Assembly (NCBI GenBank): GCA_005884765.1
Contig: VAZV01000132.1
Location: 1-64,000, forward strand
DNA length: 64,000 bases
Source: Alphaproteobacteria bacterium
GTDB taxonomy: Bacteria; Pseudomonadota; Alphaproteobacteria; Rhizobiales; Xanthobacteraceae
Direction of reading: 5' to 3'
The translations under genes and the position numbers were made by a program. This document shows, one piece after another, positions 1 to 9,739 of the stretch. The notes below the pieces were generated by a model that saw nothing but the letters and a program-made list of their open reading frames with translations, was not told where the DNA came from and made no database searches. The first letter of the stretch is position 1. Each line of letters starts with the position of its first letter.

Positions 1-1
1 C

Positions 2-190
2 GCCCATATCGATGACCGCGATGCCCGCGGCCGCACCGCTCTCATGATAGCGGCGGAAGGCGGCCGCGCGGAGATCGCCGCCGCGTTGCTTGCGCGGGGA
101 GCTGATCCCTCGCTCAAGGATAAGGCCGGCAAGCGCGCGGCGGACTTGACCGCTTTGTCGTCACTGCGTGAGCGGCTGGAGGCGCGGTGA
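2..190 (+). CDS. ankyrin-repeat protein, C-terminal end (partial)
   Basis: The reading frame is open from the window edge to a TGA at 188-190 and gives the last 62 residues of a protein. It contains the ankyrin helix-turn-helix pattern: GRTALMIAAEGG followed by EIAAALLARGADPSLKDKAGK, then a short capping helix. Ankyrin repeats mediate protein-protein contacts, so the partner and role cannot be told from this fragment. The start lies outside the window. The neighbouring gene is on the opposite strand and converges on it, so the two are not in one operon. Confidence 0.75.
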   Translation, partial: AHIDDRDARGRTALMIAAEGGRAEIAAALLARGADPSLKDKAGKRAADLTALSSLRERLEAR

Positions 191-223
191 GCGTATCTGC
201 TTTCGGCCCGATTTGAACGGATG

Positions 224-820
224 CTAAAGGCCGGCCAGATAGTCCTCCAGCGCCGCAAGGTCGTCGGGAGGTGTAGCGAGCATGAGATCGGACATCCCCG
301 GATTATTGCCGCGCGTCCGGGTGCGGAAGTCGGCGATTGTTTTGGTCAGGTATTCGCGGCTCTGCCCCGCCAATCGTGGCACGGTGCCACTGCCCTGAAA
401 TTGGTCGAGATGGCAGCCGGTACAGCCGACCGAGTGCTCGGCTCGAAGGGCCCGCTCCGCATTCTCCTTTGCCGATCGCGGCTGACCCAGGTCGGGCCAC
501 GGTTTGCTTGAAAAATATTCGGCGATCGCAAGCATGTCTTGCTTCTCAAAGGAAGACGCGATCGGCTGCATGACCTCACTCTTGCGGTCACCCCGTTTGA
601 AATCGCGGAGTTGGATATAGATGTATCCGGATTGCTGTCCCCAGATGATCGGTGTCATCGCGTCGATCGGCTTGCCGCCTTGACCATGGCAGCCAGCACA
701 GACTTCGACTTTTTCCGCGATGGTTTCCGCAAGTGCCGACCGCACGTTTGCGCTCGACAATGCTACGAACACGACGCCGCAAGCAATGAACCAGACCGGT
801 TTGCCGCCCATCGACCTCAT
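224..820 (-). CDS. secreted c-type cytochrome, two haem-binding motifs
   Basis: A protein of about 198 residues with an N-terminal hydrophobic signal sequence and two CxxCH haem motifs, CAGCH and CTGCH, about 100 residues apart. This is the layout of di-haem class I cytochromes of the cytochrome c4 type. It lies about 70 bases downstream of the PQQ alcohol dehydrogenase on the same strand, so it probably accepts electrons from that enzyme in the periplasm and passes them to the respiratory chain (inference). The frame is open to a TTG at 835. I prefer ATG 820, but ATG 811 is also possible. A perfect hairpin (841-867) sits between the two genes. Confidence 0.85.
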   Translation of the reverse strand: MRSMGGKPVWFIACGVVFVALSSANVRSALAETIAEKVEVCAGCHGQGGKPIDAMTPIIWGQQSGYIYIQLRDFKRGDRKSEVMQPIASSFEKQDMLAIAEYFSSKPWPDLGQPRSAKENAERALRAEHSVGCTGCHLDQFQGSGTVPRLAGQSREYLTKTIADFRTRTRGNNPGMSDLMLATPPDDLAALEDYLAGL

Positions 821-840
821 CCCAACAAGACTCAAAACAG

Positions 841-867
841 CAGCGGGGCCGCAAGGGGGCCCCGCTG
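841..867 (-). terminator. GC-rich hairpin between dehydrogenase and cytochrome genes
   Basis: Arms 841-850 and 858-867 are perfectly complementary (10 bp) around a 7-base loop. The hairpin lies after the dehydrogenase stop and just before the cytochrome start. There is no T tract, so it may be an attenuator or mRNA-stability element that sets the ratio of the two products rather than a full terminator. Confidence 0.5.
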
Positions 868-892
868 TGGTGATGACGTTACTCGCTTAAGC

Positions 893-2602
893 TCAATCGA
901 GCGTGAAGGCGACAATGTTGTTGCCGCGCCTGAAGTTCACCTGGGTGTTGCCCCCGGCGCCGACCACAATGTACTGCTTGCCGCCCACCATGTAGCTTGA
1001 AGGCGGCGCATTCACGCCGGCTCCGGCGTGGAAGCTCCATAGCTCCTTGCCGGTCGACGAATTGTAGGCGGCAAACTTGCCGTTGCCCTCGCCTGTGAAG
1101 ACGAGACCACCCGCCGTGGCGAGAATGCCGCCGATCATTGGTTCCGGCGTCTTCACCTGCCACTTGATCTTGCCGGTATCATAGTTCACCGCAGTGATGT
1201 TGCCTGACTGCTTTTCATCGGCGATCGCAGTGAAGGCGCCACCAAGCCACAACTTGCCGTTCGGATAGGCCGAGTTCTCGACGCGATAATGCATGGGCTG
1301 ATGGAGGTTGATGGCGTAAGCAAGCCCCTGGTCCGGATCGGTGGCGATCGGCGACCACTCCACGCCGCCATTCGCACCCGGAAGCATGCGGGCGCCTTCT
1401 TTGGTCGGCAGAACCCACATGTTCTCTTGCGGCACCATGGCCTCGGAGAAGCGGATCAGGCTGCAATCCTTGCGATCGTGAACGTAGATGTGACCGGTCT
1501 TGCCGGCATGGATCACGCCGGGGATGCTCTTGCCGTCCTTGCTTCTCACGTTCACCAGGACGGCTGGGCTGACGGCGTCGAGATCCCATACATCGTGGGC
1601 AATGTACTGGAAGTGACAGACATACTTTCCGGTGTCGAGATCGAGCGCGACTAGCGAGTCCGTATAAAGGTTGTCCCCGGGACGAACCGCGCCGTCGAGG
1701 TCAGGCGAGGGATTGCCGACCACGAAATAGATCCGGTTCGTTGCCAGGTCGACTGCCGGATTTTGCCAAACCCCGCCACCCAACTTCGCATAGGGATCGC
1801 CGCTCTTGGCGAGCTGAGCTTTTTCGGCCGCGATATCGCGATGCATGTCGCGACCGGTAGCGTCCTTTGTCGCCCAGACGCCGACTGACTTTTCCGGGAT
1901 CGTATCGAAATTCCAGACAAGTTTGCCGGTCTTTGCGTCGTAGGCGCGCAGAAAGCCGCGGATGCCATACTCACCGCCGTTCGTTCCGATCAAAACCTTG
2001 TCCTTGACCACGGTCGGAGCCATCGTCTCGCTGTAACCGAGTTCGGGATCGGCGATGTCGGTTTTCCAAACGACATCGCCGGTCTTTGCATTCAGCGCCA
2101 CGAGTTTGGAGTCCAGCGTCGCGAGATAAACGAGGTCGCCAAGAACCTGGACGCCCCTATTATTGGGACCGCAACAGAAAGTCGTCACCGGCGCCATCTT
2201 GTGATTGTAATGCCAGAGCTGCTGGCCCGTCTTGGCGTCGAGGGCATAGACGTGACTGAACGAGGTCGTCACAAACATCACGCCATCGACCACGATGGGC
2301 GACGTTTCCATTGATTCCTTGACATCGGTCTGGAAAATCCAGGCGACATGCAGGTTCTTCACGGTGTCACGGTTGATTTGCCGTGCCGGATGAAAGCGCG
2401 TCTGGGCATAGTTGCCGTTGGTCAGAAGAAAATTGGCCGTGTTCTTGTCTGCGCTATCGAGTTGAGCCTGCGTAACCGGAGCAATCTTCGCCTCGCGCGA
2501 CGGCGACCAGGGATCCTGCTTGACTTCCTGAGCGCCACTTGGCCCTGCGAGCACGCAGCCCAGGCCGAACAACGTGGCGTATGCAATTGAATAACTATTC
2601 AT
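893..2602 (-). CDS. PQQ-dependent alcohol dehydrogenase, methanol/ethanol family
   Basis: A 569-residue periplasmic quinoprotein that oxidises an alcohol and passes electrons to a cytochrome c. It has a cleavable signal peptide (residues 1-24, ending PSGAQ), repeated propeller motifs such as [11 protein letters not shown] and [11 protein letters not shown], and the adjacent cysteine pair C143-C144 (FCCGPNNRG) that forms the disulfide ring over PQQ in this family. The probable catalytic aspartate is D340 in [10 protein letters not shown] second aspartate, D342, occupies the +2 position that in XoxF-type enzymes coordinates a lanthanide. The length is close to the family norm. The start is well supported by a GGGGCGGAA ribosome site. 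The substrate cannot be read from sequence. Confidence 0.9.
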   Translation of the reverse strand: MNSYSIAYATLFGLGCVLAGPSGAQEVKQDPWSPSREAKIAPVTQAQLDSADKNTANFLLTNGNYAQTRFHPARQINRDTVKNLHVAWIFQTDVKESMETSPIVVDGVMFVTTSFSHVYALDAKTGQQLWHYNHKMAPVTTFCCGPNNRGVQVLGDLVYLATLDSKLVALNAKTGDVVWKTDIADPELGYSETMAPTVVKDKVLIGTNGGEYGIRGFLRAYDAKTGKLVWNFDTIPEKSVGVWATKDATGRDMHRDIAAEKAQLAKSGDPYAKLGGGVWQNPAVDLATNRIYFVVGNPSPDLDGAVRPGDNLYTDSLVALDLDTGKYVCHFQYIAHDVWDLDAVSPAVLVNVRSKDGKSIPGVIHAGKTGHIYVHDRKDCSLIRFSEAMVPQENMWVLPTKEGARMLPGANGGVEWSPIATDPDQGLAYAINLHQPMHYRVENSAYPNGKLWLGGAFTAIADEKQSGNITAVNYDTGKIKWQVKTPEPMIGGILATAGGLVFTGEGNGKFAAYNSSTGKELWSFHAGAGVNAPPSSYMVGGKQYIVVGAGGNTQVNFRRGNNIVAFTLD

Positions 2603-2758
2603 GATTTCCGCCCCTTGTTATTTGAACCGGCACTTGTGCACGCCGGTGAACGTGAAATCTGATCCGACATGGGCTGCTTGACAAGGACAAAGCGCCGGAC
2701 GGCGGATTTTTCGCGCGCACTCGGGCTTGTTCGCAGGCGCGAGATTAAGCTGTTGTCC

Positions 2759-3109
2759 TTAGATCATGCTCCCTGGCATGAAGCAGCGGATGACCGGATT
2801 ACCATTCACGTATTGTGGCCAGACCATCGGTCGACCGGTCCGGTTAGCTTCAGTGATCACTCTATCGTCGGGAACAGCTATCCACTCGCCATCCAGGCGT
2901 ACCCGATAATGCCCGTCTTTAGTGTCCCAATCGACATCTGCGAGCACCATGCCATCCGCATCGGCGCAGCATTGAAGTCCATTTTTGCTGTGCAGGCTTT
3001 CGAACCAGGATTTTAGCGGTGAATTCGCGTAGCGACCGTCGTCACGCGCCTGAGCAACTGCCAGGCCCAGCACCATCAAAGCGGCGAACATTCGTATAAT
3101 AGCCAACAT
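2759..3109 (-). CDS. small secreted hypothetical protein with CC motif
   Basis: A 116-residue protein that starts at ATG 3109 behind a GAGAGAAAG ribosome site. The frame stays open further upstream, but that extension is Arg/Pro-rich and looks non-coding. Residues 1-21 form a signal peptide ending AVAQA. The mature part has a LQCCADADG motif and a further Cys near the end, which would suit a disulfide-bonded or metal-binding periplasmic protein. It resembles a hypothetical protein common in Bradyrhizobium (recall). The function is unknown. Confidence 0.7.
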   Translation of the reverse strand: MLAIIRMFAALMVLGLAVAQARDDGRYANSPLKSWFESLHSKNGLQCCADADGMVLADVDWDTKDGHYRVRLDGEWIAVPDDRVITEANRTGRPMVWPQYVNGNPVIRCFMPGSMI

Positions 3110-3297
3110 CACTTTCTCTCGGCGAAACGCTTTTGCAGCTGTGCACGACAGCCAAACGGCTCCTTTGGCGCCGGGCAAAGCGCGGCGCGGCGGGTGAGCC
3201 AAAGCTTCCGGCCGCCGAACCGCGGGGCGGAAAGCTGGAGACAACGCCGAGCGCAATCGATTGATCCTAAGGCCGACCGATCAAGTGGGATTTCAGC

Positions 3298-3795
3298 GTG
3301 CGCGGGATGCTGCTTGGCCGGTGTGGCCCGGCAGCGGAAGTCCATGGAGCATTTACTTCAGCCGGGTTCATCTCCGACATGGCCGCCCCGAAATTCGCCG
3401 CCCAGGCGATAAGGAAGACGGCGGAACTCGGCTGGAGGCCTGTTCACCTGCTTGGCGTTGGCTCGTCCCCGATCGATGCGGTTCTGGTGCCTGCGGGCGT
3501 CGAGAACTCGAGGGGGGTGATCTCGGCGAGTTCGTTCAAGGAGACCGGCAATCCGCCTTGGGTCGACGATGAAGGCATGAAGAGCTGGGTCGCATTCATG
3601 GATCGCTATTACCCTGAAGGCGACAAGAAGAGCACCTTCACGACCTACGGCTACAGCGCGGCCGAACTGCTGGTGCCGGTGCCGCGGCAATGTCGCGACG
3701 ATATCTCCCGCGAGAACATCATGCGGCAAGCCGCGAACCTGAAGGATGTCAGGCTCGATCTGTTGCTGCCCGGCCTCTCGATCAATACGGCTTGA
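3298..3795 (+). pseudogene. fragment of a branched-chain amino acid-type ABC solute-binding protein
   Basis: The translation from about residue 28 reads like the middle-to-late part of a Leu/Ile/Val-type periplasmic binding protein: APKFAAQAIRKTAELGW, VLVPAGVENSRGVIS, WVAFMDRYYPEGDKKS and YGYSAAELL, then LLLPGLSINT. The family is about 400 residues long with a signal peptide. Here the first half is missing and the frame stops where a further 40 or so residues would be expected. I therefore read it as a decayed remnant. No transport partner genes are nearby. Confidence 0.75.
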
Positions 3796-3826
3796 CGTTC
3801 AAATAATTCTCGCGCACCAAAGTCCG

Positions 3827-4726
3827 ATGCATAAAAAAACTTCAGATCTTGGCGGCATCATCGCGATGCTGGCCGCGACCGCCGTCTTTGTGGTCGGCGA
3901 TAGCTTCATGAAGATAGTCATCGGGGATCTACCGCCCTTCGAGGTGCTTTTCCTGCGTGGCATCGCGGCGAGTTTCGCCTGCGCGGTCCTAGTCGCCTTG
4001 CGGGGGGAGTGGGGCGCTATTTCTGGACTCCTCGACGTGCGCGCGCTGCTGCGGGCAGCCGGGGAGACGCTCTGCACCCTCTGCTATGTCGTGGCTCTTG
4101 CTCGCATGCCGATTGCCGATGTGATGGCCATTCTCCAGACGGGGCCGCTGATCCTGATCCTCGGCGCGGCCTTTCTTTTGCGCGAGAGGATCGACCCGGC
4201 GCGCGTCGCCCTCGCGCTTGTCGGCTTCGCGGGCGCTCTGATGGTGGCACAGCCCAGCGCCAGTGGGGTCCCGCCCGCTGCCCTGCTCGCCTTTGGGGCT
4301 GCGCTGCTGGGCGCTGCGCGCGATCTCGTCGGGCGTAGTGTGCCCACCAGCATTCCGGTGACGGTGGTGATCCTTGCGACCATGCTCATGATGATTGTGG
4401 CGGCGGGCGCGATGTCGCTCGGTCTGGAGACATGGATCGCGCCGACTGGTCGCCATCTCGCCTTTCTCGGCGTCGCCGGGTTGTGCGTTGCCTTCGGGCA
4501 TTTCGGGCTCCTGCTCGCCTATTGGCTTGGCCGTACCAGCACGGTCGCGCCCTTCTTTTACTGCTTTGCGCTGTGGGGCGTGGTGTCGGGCCTGGCCGTC
4601 TGGGGCGAGTTGCCGAACGCTCTGGCCCTTACCGGCATTGCTCTCATCGCCGGGAGCGGCGTCGCGATTGTCGTGCTCGACCAGCGACGCGTCCGCAAGC
4701 AGGTAGCGCTCGCGGACGCGTTATAA
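3827..4726 (+). CDS. EamA/DMT-family membrane transporter
   Basis: About 299 residues from ATG 3827. The frame continues upstream into the pseudogene, where the residues do not look membrane-like. The protein consists almost entirely of hydrophobic segments, about ten in two halves, the EamA duplicated five-helix architecture. It shows the family features LPPFEVLFLRGIAASF in the first half and PFFYCFALWGVVSG in the second. Such proteins export metabolites or amino acids across the inner membrane, but the substrate cannot be assigned. It appears to be a single-gene unit. Confidence 0.85.
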   Translation: MHKKTSDLGGIIAMLAATAVFVVGDSFMKIVIGDLPPFEVLFLRGIAASFACAVLVALRGEWGAISGLLDVRALLRAAGETLCTLCYVVALARMPIADVMAILQTGPLILILGAAFLLRERIDPARVALALVGFAGALMVAQPSASGVPPAALLAFGAALLGAARDLVGRSVPTSIPVTVVILATMLMMIVAAGAMSLGLETWIAPTGRHLAFLGVAGLCVAFGHFGLLLAYWLGRTSTVAPFFYCFALWGVVSGLAVWGELPNALALTGIALIAGSGVAIVVLDQRRVRKQVALADAL

Positions 4727-5159
4727 CAAAGAGTCGATCAAGTTTCCGCTCTTGGTGACAACACGCGGCCACCGTGATCGTTGTTTGTTGACCCAATGCG
4801 CGCAAGCTCCCAGGCCGCATCATGGAAAACCGTCAATTGAGTATCAGTCAGATCGACCGTGCCAGCGTTAGGAGTTCTCGCTCGTCAGAAATTGGCCAAT
4901 CGTCCGGGAGATACAGAGGCATATCTCAGCGCCGCCAAGCTGTGCCGCGCGGAATTGGGCGGAATCTTGGCGATCTGCTGGATCAGAAATTCGAATACCT
5001 CCTCCCTGGATGTTCATGCTTCTATCCTTTGGATTCGCGTCCTTAGTTTGATTCGATTGTTTCACACTGCGGCTTGATGAATCAATCGAACATGGTCCAT
5101 AAGCGGCGTCCCCGCAGCCGGCAGCTCGGTTGCTTCGAACGGCTTCAGAGAGAGTTTGC
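4727..5159. other. intergenic region without a supported gene
   Basis: About 430 bases between the EamA gene and tex. On the minus strand, around 4890-5010, a frame without a good start codon reads like protein (EVFEFLIQQIAKIPPNS and RHSLAALRYASVSP). This could be the remnant of a small gene. No promoter or terminator was identified with confidence. Confidence 0.4.
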
Positions 5160-7493
5160 GTGGCAAATGTTCATCAGCAGATTGCGCAAGAGCTTGGCGT
5201 TCGGGAGCAGCAGGTCGAGGCGGCGGTAACGTTGCTTGACGGCGGCGCCACAGTTCCTTTCATTGCCCGCTATCGCAAGGAACTCACCGGCGCGCTCGAC
5301 GACGCGCAATTACGTACACTGCAAGAGCGGCTGACTTATTTACGCGAGCTCCAGGAGCGCCGCACGACTATTCTCAATTCGATCCGCGAGCAGGGCAAGC
5401 TCGACGCAGCCCTCGAAGCCGCGATCCTCGCGGCCGACACCAAGGGCCGCCTGGAAGACATTTATGCGCCGTTCAAGCCAAAGCGCCGCACCAAGGCCGA
5501 GATCGCGAAGGAAGCGGGGCTTGAATCCCTGTCCGAGATGCTGCTGACGCAGCCGCAAAACGATCCGCTTGTCGTGGCGGCGGCTTTCGTCGATGCCGAA
5601 AAAAGCGTGGCGGACGCGGCTGCAGCGCTTGAAGGCGCGCGCGCAATCCTGACTGAGCGCTTTGATGAGGACGCAGATCTGAAAGGCGCACTGCGCGAGG
5701 AGATGTGGTCGAACGGTCGGATGGGGTCCACTGTCCGCACGGGCAAGCAAGCGGCCGGAGAGAAGTTCAAGGATTATTTCGACTTCAGCGAACCTCTGCA
5801 CAAATTGCCGTCGCACCGCATCCTGGCGCTGTTCCGCGGCGAAAAGGAGGGAATTCTCGATCTGCAGATCCAGCCGGAGGCGCAGCCTTTGGCACCTGGC
5901 GTTCCAAGCTCATACGAGCTGAAAATCATGAAGCGCTTTGGCATTTCCCAGCAGGGGTGTCCGGGCGACGACTGGTTGGCGGAGACCGTGCGCTGGGCCT
6001 GGCGCACCAAGATTCAAGTGCACATCAATGTCGACCTGCGTCTGCGGCTATGGACGGCGGCAGAGACGGAAGCCGTGCGCGTGTTCGCCTCGAACCTGCG
6101 CGACCTGTTGCTCGCGGCACCAGCCGGAGCGCGTGTCACCATGGGGCTTGATCCCGCCTACCGCACCGGCGTCAAGGTTGCCGTCGTCGATGCGACCGGC
6201 AAAGTGCTGGCTACCACCGCGGTCCATCCACATGAACCGCAAAGGCGATGGGACGAGGCGCTGGCGATCCTCGGAAAGCTTGCGATTGCGCACCGCGTCG
6301 ATCTGATCGCAATCGGCAATGGCACCGCGTCACGCGAAACCGACAAACTGGCAACCGAACTAGTGAAGCGGCTGCCGGATCAAAAAATGACCAAGATTGT
6401 CGTCTCCGAAGCCGGCGCGTCCGTCTATTCGGCCTCCGCCTTTGCCTCGGAGGAATTGCCGGAGCTCGACGTTACCCTACGCGGAGCCGTGTCGATTGCG
6501 CGGCGCCTGCAGGATCCGCTCGCCGAGCTCGTGAAGATCGATCCCAAGGCGATCGGCGTCGGCCAATATCAGCACGACCTCGGCGAAAGCCATTTGGCGC
6601 GCTCGCTCGATGCCGTGGTCGAAGACTGCGTCAACGCGGTTGGCGTCGACGTCAATACGGCGTCTGCCCCGCTATTGGCGCGCGTGTCGGGCATTGGTCC
6701 GGGCCTCGCGCAGGGCATCGTGCAGCATCGCGACGCTAACGGTGCGTTCAAATCGCGCAACGCACTCAAGAACGTGCCGCGGTTGGGGGCCAAGGCGTTC
6801 GAGCAATCCGCCGGCTTCCTGCGCATCAATGGCGGCGATGATCCGCTCGATGCCTCCGGCGTGCATCCTGAAGCCTATCCGGTGGTGCGGCGGATTCTCG
6901 CTTCAACCAAGAGCGATATCAAGGCGCTGATCGGCAACAGCGAGACCGTGCGTCAGCTGAAGCCGCAGGATTTCGTCAACGATACCTTCGGGCTTCCCAC
7001 GGTGACGGATATCCTGCGCGAGCTGGAAAAACCCGGCCGTGATCCGCGTCCGGCGTTCAAGGCCGCGGTGTTCAAGAAGGGGGTTGAGGAGATCAAGGAT
7101 CTCAAGGTCGGCATGATCCTGGAAGGGACCGTCACCAACGTCGCCGCGTTCGGTGCCTTCGTCGATATCGGCGTGCACCAGGATGGGCTGGTCCACATCT
7201 CGGCTATGTCGAAAAATTTCATCAAGGATCCGCGCGAGGTCGTCAAACCGGGCGACATCGTCAAGGTGAAGGTGCTGGAGGTTGAGGTTACCCGCAAGCG
7301 GATCGCGCTGACGCTGCGTCTTGACGATGAGACGGGCGGCAAGAAGCAGGCGAAGCGATCTTCGCCGGACGGATCCCGCACCTCCACGAAAGCGTCGCCG
7401 CGCAAGCCCGCGGTACAATCCGGCGACGGGGCGATTGCCGAAGCCTTGCGCCGCGCCAGCGGGAAAAGCGACCGCGGAAAGACGCGGCCTTGA
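5160..7493 (+). CDS. tex: RNA-binding transcriptional accessory protein Tex
   Basis: About 777 residues. The order of domains matches Tex: an N-terminal helical region ([19 protein letters not shown]), a YqgF-like RNase-H fold in the middle ([16 protein letters not shown]), a helix-hairpin-helix pair ([19 protein letters not shown]) and a C-terminal S1 RNA-binding domain ([35 protein letters not shown]). A basic tail follows. Tex binds nucleic acid and influences transcription and RNA turnover in the cytoplasm. GTG 5160, with AGAGAG upstream, is a better start than TTG 5130. It is convergent with the inositol-locus genes and ends only 13 bases from the next coding region. Confidence 0.93.
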   Translation: MANVHQQIAQELGVREQQVEAAVTLLDGGATVPFIARYRKELTGALDDAQLRTLQERLTYLRELQERRTTILNSIREQGKLDAALEAAILAADTKGRLEDIYAPFKPKRRTKAEIAKEAGLESLSEMLLTQPQNDPLVVAAAFVDAEKSVADAAAALEGARAILTERFDEDADLKGALREEMWSNGRMGSTVRTGKQAAGEKFKDYFDFSEPLHKLPSHRILALFRGEKEGILDLQIQPEAQPLAPGVPSSYELKIMKRFGISQQGCPGDDWLAETVRWAWRTKIQVHINVDLRLRLWTAAETEAVRVFASNLRDLLLAAPAGARVTMGLDPAYRTGVKVAVVDATGKVLATTAVHPHEPQRRWDEALAILGKLAIAHRVDLIAIGNGTASRETDKLATELVKRLPDQKMTKIVVSEAGASVYSASAFASEELPELDVTLRGAVSIARRLQDPLAELVKIDPKAIGVGQYQHDLGESHLARSLDAVVEDCVNAVGVDVNTASAPLLARVSGIGPGLAQGIVQHRDANGAFKSRNALKNVPRLGAKAFEQSAGFLRINGGDDPLDASGVHPEAYPVVRRILASTKSDIKALIGNSETVRQLKPQDFVNDTFGLPTVTDILRELEKPGRDPRPAFKAAVFKKGVEEIKDLKVGMILEGTVTNVAAFGAFVDIGVHQDGLVHISAMSKNFIKDPREVVKPGDIVKVKVLEVEVTRKRIALTLRLDDETGGKKQAKRSSPDGSRTSTKASPRKPAVQSGDGAIAEALRRASGKSDRGKTRP

Positions 7494-7506
7494 GTTGGGC
7501 AATCTG

Positions 7507-8577
7507 TCAGAGAACGAGGCGACGATCAGTTATGGGCGTAAGCCGCACCATGTCGGGAGTCGGATGGCGAGAACGCGGCTGAGCTGAAACCGCTTGTGGT
7601 ATTCCAGTCGATGCGGCCCTCTCGATTGCGATCAGCGCGCGCATGTCCGCTAACCCTTCGTCGCCATCTGCTTCAGGCGGCGTTCCCGACCTGATGCAAT
7701 CCGAGAAATACCCAACCTGCGCACCGAAATGGTCGATTTGCGGAAACTGGGTCTCGACGATCTTTCCGTCGCGGCGCAACCTTAACCGTGTCGCAGTCTC
7801 GAACCTGAATCCTGGGTCGAGTTCCAGGTCGCCCGACGTTCCCACGACGCGGTAATTGTCGACCGCAGCTGCCCCGAAGCTGGCGACGAATTGTGCCAGG
7901 CCGCCCGATGGAAATCGCAACATCGCGGCCACCGAGGCGTCCACCTCGCCAAAGCGCGGGTCGTCTGCCGGCCGGTGTGCCGTCGCTATGGCCTCGATCG
8001 GCTCTTCCGCAAAGATGTGACGGGCGGCGTTGATGCAATAGACGCCAACGTCCTGAAGCGGCCCACCCCAGGCCGTCGCTCTCAACCGATGATTCTCCGG
8101 AGGCGCCTGGAAGCTGAACACCGACTGAAAGAACAGCGGTCGGCCGATTGCGTTAGCGCGGATCTGTTCGAGAACGGCGACGGTTCCCGGTTCGTGATGC
8201 AGCCGGTAAGCGGTCATCAGAAATACGTTCGCACTGCGCGCAGCGGCGATCATGGCGAGCGCTTCGTCTTCGTTCACGGCGAGCGGCTTTTCGACCATGA
8301 CATGCTTGCCGGCGCGTGCCGCCCGGATGGCGTAATCAGCATGCATGTGGTTTGGCAAAGCGATGTAAACCGCGTCGATCCCAGGGCTGGCCAGCAAGGC
8401 GGCGTAGCCGTCATAGCCGACAACCATGCCAATGCCGTAAAAGTCCGCGAGGCGCGCCGCCTTTGCGCGGTCGCCGGTCACGATGGCCGCAACCCGCGAA
8501 TTTCCGGACTGAGCCACGCCGGGCAGGAACGCTTGCTGCGAGATCCAGCCGGCGCCGATGACGGCATAGTTGATCAT
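7507..8577 (-). CDS. Gfo/Idh/MocA-family oxidoreductase (distal gene of inositol-type operon)
   Basis: A 356-residue NAD(P)-dependent sugar or cyclitol dehydrogenase. The N-terminal Rossmann fold shows VIGAGWISQQAF. The family EKP signature appears as VMVEKPLAVNEDEAL, followed by the C-terminal alpha/beta substrate domain (WGGPLQDVGVYCINAARH). ATG 8577 follows GGGAGAAAATTG; the frame also contains TTG 8580. It is the last gene of the leftward set iolD-iolE-SDR-Gfo-Gfo. A role in oxidising an inositol isomer or derivative is likely from context but not proven. Confidence 0.88.
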   Translation of the reverse strand: MINYAVIGAGWISQQAFLPGVAQSGNSRVAAIVTGDRAKAARLADFYGIGMVVGYDGYAALLASPGIDAVYIALPNHMHADYAIRAARAGKHVMVEKPLAVNEDEALAMIAAARSANVFLMTAYRLHHEPGTVAVLEQIRANAIGRPLFFQSVFSFQAPPENHRLRATAWGGPLQDVGVYCINAARHIFAEEPIEAIATAHRPADDPRFGEVDASVAAMLRFPSGGLAQFVASFGAAAVDNYRVVGTSGDLELDPGFRFETATRLRLRRDGKIVETQFPQIDHFGAQVGYFSDCIRSGTPPEADGDEGLADMRALIAIERAASTGIPQAVSAQPRSRHPTPDMVRLTPITDRRLVL

Positions 8578-8654
8578 CAATTTTCTCCCGGGTTTCGCCG
8601 ATGGAAAGCATAGAACGGGGATGAAACGTCCCGCCCGTGGTCTGGCTCATGGGT

Positions 8655-9629
8655 TCAGTCGTATAGCGACGGACGTGACGGGTATTTCAGCGTCGTCGCA
8701 TGTCTCTCGGCTAGACCTGCTGCGATCTGCTCGGCGATGGCCGAGGCTACGTAGCCGTCCCAGGCGCTCGCCCCGACCGGAATTCCTGTCGTCACCGCGC
8801 TAATCCAGTCAGTCAACTGCCTGCGATAGGCGTCCGCAAAGCGCGGAATCCAATTGTCGGGATAGGAGATCCCGCCGGCGCGGTCCTTGTTGCGCATCGT
8901 GAGCGAGGGCGGCGCCAGCGCGACTGTTCCTTGCCGACCCACCAGTTCGGCGTGGACATGATAGCCGTAGGCGGCGTTGATATAGACCTCGGTCGACACG
9001 ATCTCGTCGCGGTCGGTCCGCATCGTGATCATCAGCGGATCGCCGCCGGGCCCGCCGGCAACGTGGGCCGAGACCATTTCCGATCCGGTTAGCCATCGGC
9101 TGACATCGATCTCGTGCACGAATGAATTCGTCACTGCCATCGGTCCGGTGAACCATTCCGGCACGCGAACATTGCGGTGCACGTTGTGCAGCAAGACGGT
9201 TGCGCCCACGCCGCCTTCGTCCTTTATCCGCTTCATCTCCTGATAGCCGGGATCAAACCGGCGCATGTAACCGACCTGGATCAGCCTGCGCTTCAGTGCA
9301 GCTTCGGCCTGAACCACCCGAAGGGCATCTGCCGCGGAGGAAGCCAACGGCTTTTCGCATAGGACGGGTTTGCCCGCTTCCAGGCAGGCTAGGGTCAACT
9401 CCGCATGGCTAGCGTCCGGCGAAGCGATAATCACCGCTCCAACGCGGTCCGACTTGATCAGAGATTTGGGGTCAGGAAAGACAATGGCGCCCGCCGCAGC
9501 CGCTTGCGCGCGGGCGGCATTGGCGTCGAAGACCCCCGCGAGATGCGCGTCGGGGATCCCGCGACTGAGAAGGCGCGCATGTTCGGAACCCATCACGCCC
9601 GTTCCAAGGACACCCACGCCGACGCTCAT
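8655..9629 (-). CDS. Gfo/Idh/MocA-family oxidoreductase
   Basis: A 324-residue dehydrogenase with the Rossmann motif GVLGTGVMGSEHARLL, the catalytic-lysine signature CEKPLASSAADAL and, in the substrate domain, FVHEIDVSRWLTG, typical of inositol 2-dehydrogenase-like enzymes. ATG 9629 has an AGGAG site upstream. It lies in the leftward inositol-type operon between an SDR gene and a second Gfo/Idh/MocA gene. It may act on myo-, scyllo- or chiro-inositol. The specificity cannot be settled by eye. Confidence 0.88.
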   Translation of the reverse strand: MSVGVGVLGTGVMGSEHARLLSRGIPDAHLAGVFDANAARAQAAAAGAIVFPDPKSLIKSDRVGAVIIASPDASHAELTLACLEAGKPVLCEKPLASSAADALRVVQAEAALKRRLIQVGYMRRFDPGYQEMKRIKDEGGVGATVLLHNVHRNVRVPEWFTGPMAVTNSFVHEIDVSRWLTGSEMVSAHVAGGPGGDPLMITMRTDRDEIVSTEVYINAAYGYHVHAELVGRQGTVALAPPSLTMRNKDRAGGISYPDNWIPRFADAYRRQLTDWISAVTTGIPVGASAWDGYVASAIAEQIAAGLAERHATTLKYPSRPSLYD

Positions 9630-9739
9630 TTATTCGCTCCTATCGGGTTTCCTCGGCTCAACGTCTTTCGCGCGCCTTCGATCAGTTCGCAGTGGCCTTC
9701 CTATCGCAGACGACGTGTGGATCGGCCAGCACGCCCGCG

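Noticed and set aside
4822..5077. Short overlapping frames between the EamA gene and tex
   Set aside because: No ribosome site, no domain; at most a remnant on the minus strand.
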